A DNA stretch of 9,275 nucleotides from an uncultured Campylobacter sp. (GCF_905373215.1 NZ_CAJPRT010000035.1:1-9275), one strand, 5' to 3'; positions 1 to 7,162 are shown, counted from the first letter of the stretch. Notes: generated from the letters alone by a model not told the origin. Numbers and translations are program-made.

Positions 1-1942
1 AATTTTGCTGCTCGGAATTTCTTCCCGCATCCGTTTGCAATTTTGCGGCTTGCGCTTCATTTGCGGCGGAATTTATTTGCGGCGCACAGCTCTGCTCGCT
101 TTCTTGCTCGCCTGCTTGCGTAGATTCTGGATTGTCTTGCATGCTGCTAGAGGTGGGGCTTTCAGTAAAATTTTGCGCCATGGAATTTGCAGGGCTTTGC
201 GAGGTCGAATTTGCAGGGCGCATAGTATCGGCGCTGGATTCGGAAGTCGCGCCTTGCGTAGAATTCTTGCTTTGCGTAGCGGTTGCGCCACGTGTGGAAT
301 TTCGATCACGCTCGCTTTGGACGGGATCATCGCCGTTTTGCGACGTGCCTTGCTCGATCTTGATAGCCGCGCTCTCGCCGAAAAGCGATTTTAGCACGTT
401 ATTGATCGCTCGCGAGCCCTTGCGTAGGTACTCTCTGTCCTGTCCCTGCGCGCGCGAGAGCAGATACAGCGTGCCGCGCTCGAACTTTAAAAATTCCACG
501 CACTTGCTAAATTTCTCGCCCAGATCATAATCGCGGTCGTAAATTTTGGCTAAAAAATTCTCGTAAATTTCATTTTGAGCACCCATTTTGATGGAAGAGT
601 TAGAATTTTGCGCCTGCGCCACCGCGCCCGGTTTGATCTCGCTGCTTGCGTCAGGGCTCTGTTTCACTGCACCGCCGGCACCGGAGCTTGCGAGACGTTT
701 TGCGCTAGCAGTAAAGCTAGGCACGCCGCTTGTCGCGCTACCCTGGTCGCCCAGTGCAAAAGATGCGCCGCCCGGCTCGCTATTTGGCGCAAATGTCGCA
801 CTTTGGTTGGAATTCGACCTAAAATTCGGCGCGAAGCCTTGTGCGTTTAAATTCGGCGCCGAAGCAGAAGCATAGCCCTCGCCTTGATCTAGCGATCTAC
901 CGACCTCGATCAGCTCGTCGATTTCGCGCAGATTTACCGCCTCCATCATCATAAAAATCATCATAGAAATCGCGTAAGTGTTGTCCGGGCTGATGGCGAG
1001 CATGCTCTTAGCACCCGCTAAAATGCGGAAAAACCGCTCATACATCAGCAGGCTAAATTTCGCGTCGCGTCGCAGAAATTTATCCTTTAAATTTGCGATC
1101 ATCTCGTCGATTATCGTCTCGGCGTTGTAGTTTTCGACCTCTTTGATGATCTCGATCGCGCCCGCGCGGTCCTGGCGCAGCACGACGTCTAAAATTTCGC
1201 CAATTTTAACGGGATCTAGCAAGCCCAACATATCGGCGATCGCGCGCTGCGTGATTCCTTCGCGGCTAAAGATAATCGCCTGATCGAGGAGCGTGAGCGT
1301 GTCTCGTAGCGAGCCTGAGCCGCTACGCGCCAAAATTTCAAGCGCGCCCTCTTCGTAAGCGATGTTTTCGGTTTTTAAAATTTGCGCCAGATGCGCTACG
1401 ACTGCGCTTTTGGCGATCGGCTTAAAGCGAAAGTGCTGAGTGCGTGATAGCACCGTGACGGGAAGCTTGAGCGGATCGGTAGTCGCAAGGATAAATTTTA
1501 CGTAAGCAGGCGGCTCCTCAAGCGTCTTTAAAAGCGCGTTGGATGCCTCTTTGGTGAGCATATGCACCTCGTCGATGATGAAAATTTTAAAGCGCGCGCT
1601 TGCGGGATGATACTTCGTCTGCTCGATGAGCTCGCGGATATCGTCGATCTTGCGGTGGCTGGCGGCGTCCATTTCGATGATGTCGATGTGGCGCCCCTCG
1701 TTTGCCATTACGCAGTTATCGCAAACCTCGCACGGCTTGCCGGTGGGGCCCTTATCGCATAAAAGCGCTTTGGCAAAAATCCTAGCCGTCGAGGTTTTGC
1801 CGCTGCCGCGAAGTCCGCTGAAAAGATATGCGTGGCTCAGCCTGCCCGAATCCAGCGCGTGTGCGAGGCTTTTGGCGACGGCATCTTGACCGATGAGCTG
1901 CTCGAAGCTTTTGGGTCTGTATTTTAAAGCGAGTGCTTGCAA
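1..1942 (-). CDS. dnaX: DNA polymerase III subunit gamma/tau (partial, C-terminus beyond window)
   Basis: ATPase subunit of the clamp loader, which opens the beta clamp and loads it on primed DNA; the tau form also tethers polymerase cores. The frame is open from a TTG start at 1942 to the left edge (647 codons seen, no stop). TTG is chosen because AAGGAG (1953-1948) sits 5 nt upstream and the protein then begins MQALALKYRPKSF, the usual DnaX N-terminus. Visible motifs: Walker A GLRGSGKTS (43-51), zinc cysteines C62, C71, C74 and C77, Walker B DEVH (124-127), sensor-1 region LATTD (152-156), and arginine-finger motif SRT with R167. AAA+ and collar domains run to about residue 350. A Ser/Ala/Asn/Gln-rich linker follows (about 355-455), then a compact segment (about 457-530), then a second low-complexity tail built partly of degenerate repeats. 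C. jejuni DnaX is roughly 510 residues as I remember it, so this protein is clearly longer. Divergent from the lipoprotein gene. Confidence 0.96.
   Translation of the reverse strand, partial: MQALALKYRPKSFEQLIGQDAVAKSLAHALDSGRLSHAYLFSGLRGSGKTSTARIFAKALLCDKGPTGKPCEVCDNCVMANEGRHIDIIEMDAASHRKIDDIRELIEQTKYHPASARFKIFIIDEVHMLTKEASNALLKTLEEPPAYVKFILATTDPLKLPVTVLSRTQHFRFKPIAKSAVVAHLAQILKTENIAYEEGALEILARSGSGSLRDTLTLLDQAIIFSREGITQRAIADMLGLLDPVKIGEILDVVLRQDRAGAIEIIKEVENYNAETIIDEMIANLKDKFLRRDAKFSLLMYERFFRILAGAKSMLAISPDNTYAISMMIFMMMEAVNLREIDELIEVGRSLDQGEGYASASAPNLNAQGFAPNFRSNSNQSATFAPNSEPGGASFALGDQGSATSGVPSFTASAKRLASSGAGGAVKQSPDASSEIKPGAVAQAQNSNSSIKMGAQNEIYENFLAKIYDRDYDLGEKFSKCVEFLKFERGTLYLLSRAQGQDREYLRKGSRAINNVLKSLFGESAAIKIEQGTSQNGDDPVQSERDRNSTRGATATQSKNSTQGATSESSADTMRPANSTSQSPANSMAQNFTESPTSSSMQDNPESTQAGEQESEQSCAPQINSAANEAQAAKLQTDAGRNSEQQN
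183..219 (-). repeat. 24-bp-period direct repeat in the dnaX tail
   Basis: The plus-strand word GAATTTGCAGGGC occurs at 183-195 and again at 207-219, a period of 24 bp or 8 codons, encoding repeated Pro-Ala-Asn-Ser in DnaX. A further degenerate pair, NST(R/Q)GAT, lies just upstream in the protein. Together they suggest that the disordered tail grew by small in-frame duplications. Confidence 0.6.
551..557 (-). other. Candidate -1 frameshift slippery heptamer in dnaX
   Basis: On the coding (minus) strand the codons AAT TTT TTA (559-551) form T TTT TTA, a canonical X XXY YYZ heptamer in the correct phase, ending at codon 464. After a -1 slip the ribosome would read eight more codons and stop at TGA (527-525), giving about 472 residues: the AAA+ and collar domains plus the first linker, without the downstream domain. 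dnaX makes a short gamma form by frameshifting in E. coli, which gives the site a plausible role. No strong downstream hairpin or upstream Shine-Dalgarno stimulator is visible, and T/A runs are common in this genome, so chance is possible. Confidence 0.25.
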
Positions 1943-1947
1943 AATTT

Positions 1948-1969
1948 CTCCTTTGATCTTATAATGATA
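1948..1969 (-). promoter_or_regulatory. dnaX promoter (-10 candidate) and ribosome binding site
   Basis: On the minus strand TATCAT (1969-1964) is a reasonable -10 box, 5 of 6 to consensus. The overlapping TATAAG (1963-1958) is an alternative, but its transcript would start inside the Shine-Dalgarno. AAGGAG (1953-1948) is the ribosome site that fixes the TTG start. Upstream is a T-rich tract, as usual for Campylobacter sigma-70 promoters, with no clear -35 box. Confidence 0.45.
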
Positions 1970-2000
1970 CAAAAAAATCTATAAATTTTAAATTTAGTGC

Positions 2001-2006
2001 TACAAT
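2001..2006 (+). promoter_or_regulatory. Promoter -10 box of the lipoprotein gene
   Basis: TACAAT preceded by TG one base upstream (TGCTACAAT) is an extended -10 element, with an AT-rich tract (1981-1996) upstream. Transcription would begin near 2013, leaving a leader of about 22 nt that contains AAAAAGGA before the ATG at 2035. The in-frame ATG at 2005 overlaps this box and so is unlikely to be the real start. Confidence 0.6.
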
Positions 2007-2034
2007 GCGCCCGAATCTCATAAAAAGGATAGAA

Positions 2035-2583
2035 ATGAAAAAATTTTTACTCGGCGTTTTTGCGCTATTTTTTGCCGCCTGCTCGCAAACCAGCAGCGTC
2101 ATCAGCCTAAATCCATATCTTTCTAAGGCCGATCAGACCGTAAGCGGCAAGTCGGTAAATATCAACGCGATCAACGATCAGCGCGAAAATCAGATGGTAA
2201 TCGCCGTTATAAACGACAACGACGGCAAACTCGTCGATGAAGTGCTTTTAAAAAACAATCTCTCGGCGTGGTTCGATAAGGCTTTGCGCGCGGAGCTTGA
2301 GGCTCGCGGCGTGAGGATCGATCCTGCAAGCCCTAATATCGTAACCGTAAACATTAGAAGCATCTCGGCGGCGATCAACGGCTACTCGAAGGAAAATATG
2401 AGCGCAAGAGGCGAGGTCGCGATCGCGATAGTTCAGGGCAACAAAACCACGACCAAGCGCGTAGCTCAAGATCAGAGCAAATTTACGGCGCTTCGCACGG
2501 CCAGATCGCTTAATCCTTTTGTGCAAAGCTTGCTTGGCGACATCGTCAAAAAATCCGCCGATCAAATCATCTTGACGCTTTAG
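2035..2583 (+). CDS. Putative outer-membrane lipoprotein, YajG/MapA-like
   Basis: A 182-residue protein with a lipoprotein signal peptide: basic MKK start, hydrophobic stretch, and lipobox FFAAC with the lipidated Cys at residue 16. The next residue is Ser, not Asp, so export to the outer membrane is the default expectation. The mature part has no membrane segment. The pattern VNINAINDQREN, then LRAELEARGVRIDP, then a V-rich strand followed by ARGEVAIAI resembles the YajG lipoprotein family, whose function is poorly known. It sits where I recall mapA lying in C. jejuni, upstream of a phosphoribosyltransferase gene and gyrA; homology to MapA itself is inferred from position and type. The start at 2035 is preferred to an in-frame upstream ATG (2005) because AAAAAGGA precedes it, the signal peptide then starts correctly, and 2005 lies inside the -10 box. 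The stop codon directly abuts the next ATG. Confidence 0.85.
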   Translation: MKKFLLGVFALFFAACSQTSSVISLNPYLSKADQTVSGKSVNINAINDQRENQMVIAVINDNDGKLVDEVLLKNNLSAWFDKALRAELEARGVRIDPASPNIVTVNIRSISAAINGYSKENMSARGEVAIAIVQGNKTTTKRVAQDQSKFTALRTARSLNPFVQSLLGDIVKKSADQIILTL

Positions 2584-3201
2584 ATGCGCTGCGTAAATTG
2601 CAGCGCGTTTAGCCTGCGCACGATCTGCGCCGCCTGCGCCGCAAATTTAGCCGAATGCCGCCTAAGTATGCGGCAGGTGGAGGGCTTTAGCGTATTTTAT
2701 TACTACGGCTACTCCGAAATTCGAGAGCTTATACTTTCTAAACATCACGAATACGGCGCTGCGGTGCTTGCGCGCATAGCTTCTTTAAGCCTAGCGAAAT
2801 TCCCGCTTCATCTGCAGCGCGAAATTTCAGCAAATCCGCAAAACTACGAAGCATTTAAAACGGACGGAATTTTTAGATTTAACGCCGTGCCGCTGGATGA
2901 TGACGTACGCAGTGGCTATTCGCACACGGCGATCTTAGCCCGCGCGCTAAAAAGCAAGCTAATTGAGCCAAAATTTCACTGCCTGCGTGCGCAAAACCGC
3001 GTCAAATACACCGGACAGAGTTTGGAATTTCGCCTAAAACACAAGCGAAATTTTAAAATTTTAACCCCGCCGCAATTCCCCGTAATCCTGGTAGACGACA
3101 TCATCACCTCGGGTCTTAGCATGCTGCAAGCGCGCGAGAGCTTGATCGATGGCGGCTTTATGCCCGTGTGCGGCTTGGTTTTAGCTAATGCAAAAGAATA
3201 A
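2584..3201 (+). CDS. ComF-family phosphoribosyltransferase-like protein
   Basis: 205 residues. The N-terminus carries a small zinc-finger-like knuckle, CVNC at 3-6 and CAAC at 15-18, followed by a YGYSEIRELILSKH segment typical of the ComF/GntX family. Near the C-terminus ILVDDIITSG (168-177) is the PRPP-binding signature of type I phosphoribosyltransferases, and KYTGQSLEFR (141-150) matches the family's Q-x-x-L-x-x-x-R region. In competent bacteria ComF acts in DNA uptake, probably with PriA; many members have no proven substrate, so a competence role here is only inferred. The ATG follows the lipoprotein TAG with no gap and I see no strong Shine-Dalgarno, so translation probably depends on ribosomes finishing the upstream gene. 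The gene ends 38 bp before gyrA. In C. jejuni a gene annotated as a phosphoribosyltransferase holds the same place, from memory. Confidence 0.88.
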   Translation: MRCVNCSAFSLRTICAACAANLAECRLSMRQVEGFSVFYYYGYSEIRELILSKHHEYGAAVLARIASLSLAKFPLHLQREISANPQNYEAFKTDGIFRFNAVPLDDDVRSGYSHTAILARALKSKLIEPKFHCLRAQNRVKYTGQSLEFRLKHKRNFKILTPPQFPVILVDDIITSGLSMLQARESLIDGGFMPVCGLVLANAKE

Positions 3202-3206
3202 TTCGC

Positions 3207-3212
3207 TATAAT
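3207..3212 (+). promoter_or_regulatory. gyrA promoter -10 box
   Basis: A perfect TATAAT lies in the 38-bp gap before gyrA. Transcription would start near 3219, leaving a leader of about 20 nt with AAAAGGA before the gyrA ATG. There is no recognisable -35 at the usual spacing, which is normal in Campylobacter. gyrA therefore likely has its own transcript besides any read-through from the upstream genes. Confidence 0.65.
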
Positions 3213-3239
3213 CGCGCTTTAAAATTTAAAAGGATATTT

Positions 3240-5984
3240 ATGCAATCAAATATGTTTGAAAATCAGGAGATCATCGATATCGACGTCGAAGAATCGATCA
3301 AGACGAGCTATCTTGATTACTCGATGAGCGTTATCATCGGTCGTGCGCTGCCAGATGCCAGAGACGGCCTAAAGCCGGTGCATAGGCGAATTTTATACGC
3401 GATGAATAATTTGAGCTTAAGCGCGCGAAGTCCATATAAAAAGTCCGCTTTTATCGTGGGCGAGGTGATGGGTAAGTACCATCCGCACGGCGATACGGCG
3501 ATATATGATTCTTTGGTGCGTATGGCGCAAGACTTTTCTATGCGATGTCCGACCGTAAACGGACAGGGAAACTTCGGCTCCATAGACGGCGATAACGCCG
3601 CGGCGATGAGATACACCGAAGCGCGTATGACGCCGCTAGCCGAGGAACTGCTAAAAGACCTAGATAAAGAGACGGTCGATTTCGTGCCGAACTATGACGA
3701 GAGCCTAAGCGAGCCCGATGTTTTGCCGACGCGCGTGCCGAATTTGCTGCTTAACGGCTCGAGCGGAATCGCCGTGGGAATGGCGACGAATATCCCGCCG
3801 CACAGCCTAGATGAGCTCGTGGGCGGTCTTTTGATGCTGCTTGAGAATAAAAATGCAAGCCTAGAGGAGATCATGGGCGAGATCAAGGGCCCCGATTTTC
3901 CGACCGGCGGTATAATCTACGGCAAAAAAGGGATCATCGAGGCGTATAAAACGGGCAGAGGGCGCGTTAAAATTCGCGCTAAAACTCATATCGAAAAAAA
4001 ATCAAATAAAGACGTCATCGTAATCGACGAGCTGCCGTATCAGACCAATAAAGCGCGTCTGATCGAACAGATCGCAGATCTCGTAAAGGAAAAGCAGATC
4101 GAGGGCATCTCCGAGGTGCGCGACGAGAGTGATCGCGACGGAATTCGCGTAGTAATCGAGCTTAAGCGCGACGCGATGAGCGAGATCGTACTGAATAATC
4201 TATTTAAGCAAACCACGATGGAGGCGACCTTCGGCGTGATAATGCTCGCAATCGACGGCAAGGAGCCGAAGATTTTCACGCTGATAGAGCTTTTGAAGCT
4301 GTTTCTGAACCACAGAAAAACCGTCATTATCCGCCGCACAATTTTTGAGCTTCAAAAAGCGCGCGCTAGAGCGCATATCTTAGAAGGCTTGAAGATTGCG
4401 CTAGATAATATCGACGAAGTGATCGATGTGATTAGAAATTCCGCCGACACCAACGTCGCGCGCGAAAATTTAATGAGCAGATTCGGCCTTAGCGAGGCGC
4501 AATCGGGCGCGATTTTGGATATGAGGCTAAGCCGCTTAACGGGACTTGAGCGCGAAAAGATCGAGGAGGAGCTAAAAGAAATTTTAGCCGAGATAAAGCG
4601 ACTTGACGCGATCCTAAAGAGTGAGGAGCTGATTGAGGGGATCATCAAAGATGAGCTTTTGGAGATCAAGGATAAATTTAAATGCCCGCGCATCACCGAA
4701 ATCGTCGATGACTACGAGGATATCGACATCGAAGATCTAATCGCGAATGAAAATATGGTCGTTACGATCACTCATCGCGGCTACATTAAGCGCGTGCCTA
4801 GTAAGACTTACGAGAAGCAAAAGCGCGGCGGCAAGGGGCGCGTGGCGGTTACGACATACGACGATGACTTCATCGAGAGCTTTTTTACGTCCAACACCCA
4901 CGACACGCTTATGTTTATCACCGACCGCGGGCAGCTTTACTGGCTTAAGGTTTATAAAATCCCGGAGGGCTCGCGCACCGCAAAGGGCAAGGCGGTCGTA
5001 AATTTAATCCAGCTCGGCGCGGACGAAAAGATCATGGCGATCATTCCTACGACCGATTTTGATCCGAGCAAGTCGCTCGTATTTTTCACTCGCAACGGCA
5101 TCGTAAAACGTACGAATTTAAGCGAGTTTAAAAATATCCGATCACTCGGCATCCGCGCTATCAGCCTAGATGAGGACGATACGCTGGTGACTGCGCTCAT
5201 CGCTCCAAACAGCGCCGAGGAGATGCAAAACTACAAAGGAGGCGCCTTAAGCGGCGACGATCTGGACGGCGGCGAGGCTGAAGAAGCCTTAGGGCAGACC
5301 GAGCAGGATATTTTGGAGGGAAGCGAGGATGAAATTTCAGATGAAATTTCGCAAGGCGAGGGCGCGCAAGACGGCGAGCCGCAAAGCGCTAACGAAAACA
5401 TGCTCTTTATCGCTACGAAAAAGGGAATGTGCCTTAAATTTAATCTAAATAAAATTCGCCAAATGGGGCGTATCGCTCGCGGCGTAAAGGGGATTAAATT
5501 TAAAGAAAAAGGCGACGAGGTCATCGGCGCCGCGTTTATTTTAAGCGACATGCAAGAAATTTTAAGCGTGAGCCAAAAGGGTATCGGCAAGCGCACCACC
5601 GCGAGCGAGTATCGCCTCACAAACCGCGGCGGCAAGGGCGTCATCTGCATGAAGCTCACCAACCGCACGGGCGAGCTCATCGGCGTCGTGATGGTCGATG
5701 AGGAGATGGATCTCATGGCGCTAACCACCAGCGGCAAGATGATCCGTGTGGATATGCAAAGCATCCGCAAAGCAGGCCGCAACACCAGCGGCGTCATCGT
5801 CGTAAATGTCGAGGGCGACGACGTCGTGAGCATCGCGACCTGCCCGAAAGCCGAGGAGGGCGATGAAGGCGATGGAGGCGAGCTTGCGCAGGATGAAAAT
5901 TTATTAAATTCAAATTTGGATAGCAAAGATTCGCAGAGCGACGGCTCTAGCGATGAAATTTTAAAAGGAGGAGAGGATGAGTAG
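3240..5984 (+). CDS. gyrA: DNA gyrase subunit A
   Basis: Cleavage-religation subunit of gyrase, which with GyrB introduces negative supercoils. 914 residues, longer than C. jejuni GyrA (about 863 by memory). The N-terminal breakage-reunion domain holds YHPHGDTAIYD (80-90) and the catalytic tyrosine Y125 in AAAMRYTEAR. T86 and D90, the main quinolone-resistance positions in C. jejuni, are wild type. A middle coiled-coil region (about residues 375-480) includes THE RTGLEREKIEEEL-type heptad helices. The C-terminal beta-pinwheel begins near 490-510 and carries the GyrA box as QKRGGKG (527-533), needed for DNA wrapping. Oddities: F71 in KKSAFIVG, where Arg is usual; a Gly/Asp/Glu-rich insert between pinwheel blades (about 657-718); and an acidic tail (about 868-914). 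The start at 3240 is preferred over ATG 3252 because AAAAGGA lies about 5 nt upstream and the numbering then equals that of C. jejuni. The last codons contain the asd ribosome site and overlap asd by 8 bp. Confidence 0.98.
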   Translation: MQSNMFENQEIIDIDVEESIKTSYLDYSMSVIIGRALPDARDGLKPVHRRILYAMNNLSLSARSPYKKSAFIVGEVMGKYHPHGDTAIYDSLVRMAQDFSMRCPTVNGQGNFGSIDGDNAAAMRYTEARMTPLAEELLKDLDKETVDFVPNYDESLSEPDVLPTRVPNLLLNGSSGIAVGMATNIPPHSLDELVGGLLMLLENKNASLEEIMGEIKGPDFPTGGIIYGKKGIIEAYKTGRGRVKIRAKTHIEKKSNKDVIVIDELPYQTNKARLIEQIADLVKEKQIEGISEVRDESDRDGIRVVIELKRDAMSEIVLNNLFKQTTMEATFGVIMLAIDGKEPKIFTLIELLKLFLNHRKTVIIRRTIFELQKARARAHILEGLKIALDNIDEVIDVIRNSADTNVARENLMSRFGLSEAQSGAILDMRLSRLTGLEREKIEEELKEILAEIKRLDAILKSEELIEGIIKDELLEIKDKFKCPRITEIVDDYEDIDIEDLIANENMVVTITHRGYIKRVPSKTYEKQKRGGKGRVAVTTYDDDFIESFFTSNTHDTLMFITDRGQLYWLKVYKIPEGSRTAKGKAVVNLIQLGADEKIMAIIPTTDFDPSKSLVFFTRNGIVKRTNLSEFKNIRSLGIRAISLDEDDTLVTALIAPNSAEEMQNYKGGALSGDDLDGGEAEEALGQTEQDILEGSEDEISDEISQGEGAQDGEPQSANENMLFIATKKGMCLKFNLNKIRQMGRIARGVKGIKFKEKGDEVIGAAFILSDMQEILSVSQKGIGKRTTASEYRLTNRGGKGVICMKLTNRTGELIGVVMVDEEMDLMALTTSGKMIRVDMQSIRKAGRNTSGVIVVNVEGDDVVSIATCPKAEEGDEGDGGELAQDENLLNSNLDSKDSQSDGSSDEILKGGEDE
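5328..5351 (+). repeat. 12-bp tandem duplication in the gyrA acidic insert
   Basis: GATGAAATTTCA (5328-5339) is followed directly by GATGAAATTTCG (5340-5351), identical at 11 of 12 bases. It encodes Asp-Glu-Ile-Ser twice (residues 697-704). Being a multiple of three it keeps the frame; it looks like a recent slippage or duplication event within a flexible segment. Confidence 0.85.
5965..5971 (+). promoter_or_regulatory. Strong ribosome binding site of asd inside gyrA
   Basis: AAGGAGG, a full Shine-Dalgarno, lies 5 nt before the asd ATG (5977) and within the last coding codons of gyrA. It decides the asd start and indicates that asd is translated from the gyrA transcript. Confidence 0.85.
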
Positions 5985-7008
5985 TTACAATATCGCCATC
6001 GTAGGCGCTACCGGCGCTGTAGGCGAGGAGATTTTGCGCGTCTTAGACGAGATGAACTTCCCCGTAAAGAACATACTGCCGCTTGCAAGCGCAAAGAGCG
6101 CGGGCGAGAAGGTGGAATTCCGCGGCAAAGAATACGTCGTGAAGGAGCTTACCGACAGCACCTTCGACGAAAACGAGATCGACATCGCATTTTTTAGCGC
6201 GGGCGGCTCCATTTCGGCGCACTACGTGCCATTTGCTGCGGCAAGCGGCGCAGTGGTGATCGACAACACGAGCCACTTTCGCATGCAAGAAAATGTCCCG
6301 CTTGTAGTGCCCGAGTGTAATCCTCAGGATATAAAGCTATGGGAAGAGACAGGCATCATCGCTAATCCGAACTGCTCAACTATCCAGATGGTTCAAATTC
6401 TTAAGCCGCTTGATGATGCGTTTGATATCGAGCGCGTAGATGTAAGCACCTACCAGGCGACAAGCGGCGCAGGTAAAGAGGGTATGAGCGAGCTTGTAGG
6501 GCAGTTGCAGCAGTTTTTCGCTTTTAAGCTTGATGAGTGCGAGCCGAAGGTTTTCCCACATCAGATCGCGATGAATGTCATCCCGCACATCGATGTATTT
6601 TTGGACAATGACTACACCAAAGAAGAGATGAAGATGGTAAACGAAACGCAGAAAATTTTGCATAAAAACTTCGCCGTTTCGGCTACCTGCGTGCGCGTGC
6701 CGGTGCTGCGCAGCCACAGCGAGGCGATCACGATAAAATTTAAAAAGGATTTCGAGATTAGCCGCGTGCGTGAAATTTTAAGAAACGCGCCTAGCATCGT
6801 GCTTGTAGACGATCCGAGCAAAAACGAATATCCGATGCCGCTGCTTTCGAGCGACACGAACGAAACCTACGTCGGTAGGCTTCGCAGGGACAATTTCGAC
6901 GATAAAATTCTGCATCTTTGGTGCAGCGCCGATCAGATCCGCGTCGGAGCGGCTACAAACGCCGTGCGCATCGCGCTTCGCTGGATCGATATGCAGCAAG
7001 ACAAGTAG
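5977..7008 (+). CDS. asd: Aspartate-semialdehyde dehydrogenase
   Basis: Catalyses NADPH-dependent reductive dephosphorylation of aspartyl-4-phosphate to aspartate semialdehyde, the branch point to lysine/meso-diaminopimelate, threonine and methionine; cytoplasmic. 343 residues, normal for the family. The N-terminal Rossmann fold has the nucleotide loop GATGAVG (10-16). The catalytic cysteine is C133 in ANPNCSTIQ, Q160 lies in YQATSGAG, and CVRVPVLRSHSEA supplies the substrate-binding R240 and the acid-base H247, equivalent to E. coli R267 and H274. All expected residues are present, so it should be active. The start at 5977 follows a perfect Shine-Dalgarno and overlaps the last 8 bp of gyrA (stop 5982-5984), suggesting co-transcription and coupled translation. 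I recall asd lying a few genes from gyrA in C. jejuni as well. Confidence 0.97.
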   Translation: MSSYNIAIVGATGAVGEEILRVLDEMNFPVKNILPLASAKSAGEKVEFRGKEYVVKELTDSTFDENEIDIAFFSAGGSISAHYVPFAAASGAVVIDNTSHFRMQENVPLVVPECNPQDIKLWEETGIIANPNCSTIQMVQILKPLDDAFDIERVDVSTYQATSGAGKEGMSELVGQLQQFFAFKLDECEPKVFPHQIAMNVIPHIDVFLDNDYTKEEMKMVNETQKILHKNFAVSATCVRVPVLRSHSEAITIKFKKDFEISRVREILRNAPSIVLVDDPSKNEYPMPLLSSDTNETYVGRLRRDNFDDKILHLWCSADQIRVGAATNAVRIALRWIDMQQDK

Positions 7009-7130
7009 GATAATTTAGCAAGGCTGCCGAGTTTTTCTGCGTGGATGCGGTCGCGCGCATGATTTCGGCGCCGAGGCCTGGCGAATAAAATTTGCAAATC
7101 AGCCTATTTAAAATTTAACGCCGCGAGCTG

Positions 7131-7162
7131 AAATTTTGCGCCTTTAACCTAGCGCAAAATTT
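7131..7162. terminator. Hairpin, possible terminator downstream of asd
   Basis: AAATTTTGCGC (7131-7141) and its exact complement (7152-7162) form an 11-bp stem with a 10-nt loop. Each arm contains an AAATTTT stretch, so the T-run is part of the stem rather than a separate tail. This is not a classic rho-independent terminator, but the hairpin is symmetric and could act in both directions. It is the best candidate in this spacer. Confidence 0.35.

Noticed and set aside
5..875. Several plus-strand open frames of about 90-130 codons opposite dnaX
   Set aside because: They are the complement of the low-complexity DnaX linker, have Arg/Ala/Cys-rich meaningless composition and lack ribosome sites; the minus-strand DnaX frame explains the region.
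1924..1930. T TTA AAA slippery heptamer at codons 5-7 of dnaX
   Set aside because: Too close to the start codon to make a meaningful product. Similar words recur in this genome, which also tempers the claim for the site at 551-557.
2005..2034. Upstream in-frame ATG for the lipoprotein (10 extra residues)
   Set aside because: It overlaps the extended -10 box and would put charged residues before a good signal peptide; the ATG at 2035 has a proper ribosome site.
5231..5926. 231-codon minus-strand open frame inside gyrA
   Set aside because: It is opposite the acidic insert and pinwheel of GyrA, Ser/Pro-rich and without a start signal; a shadow frame.
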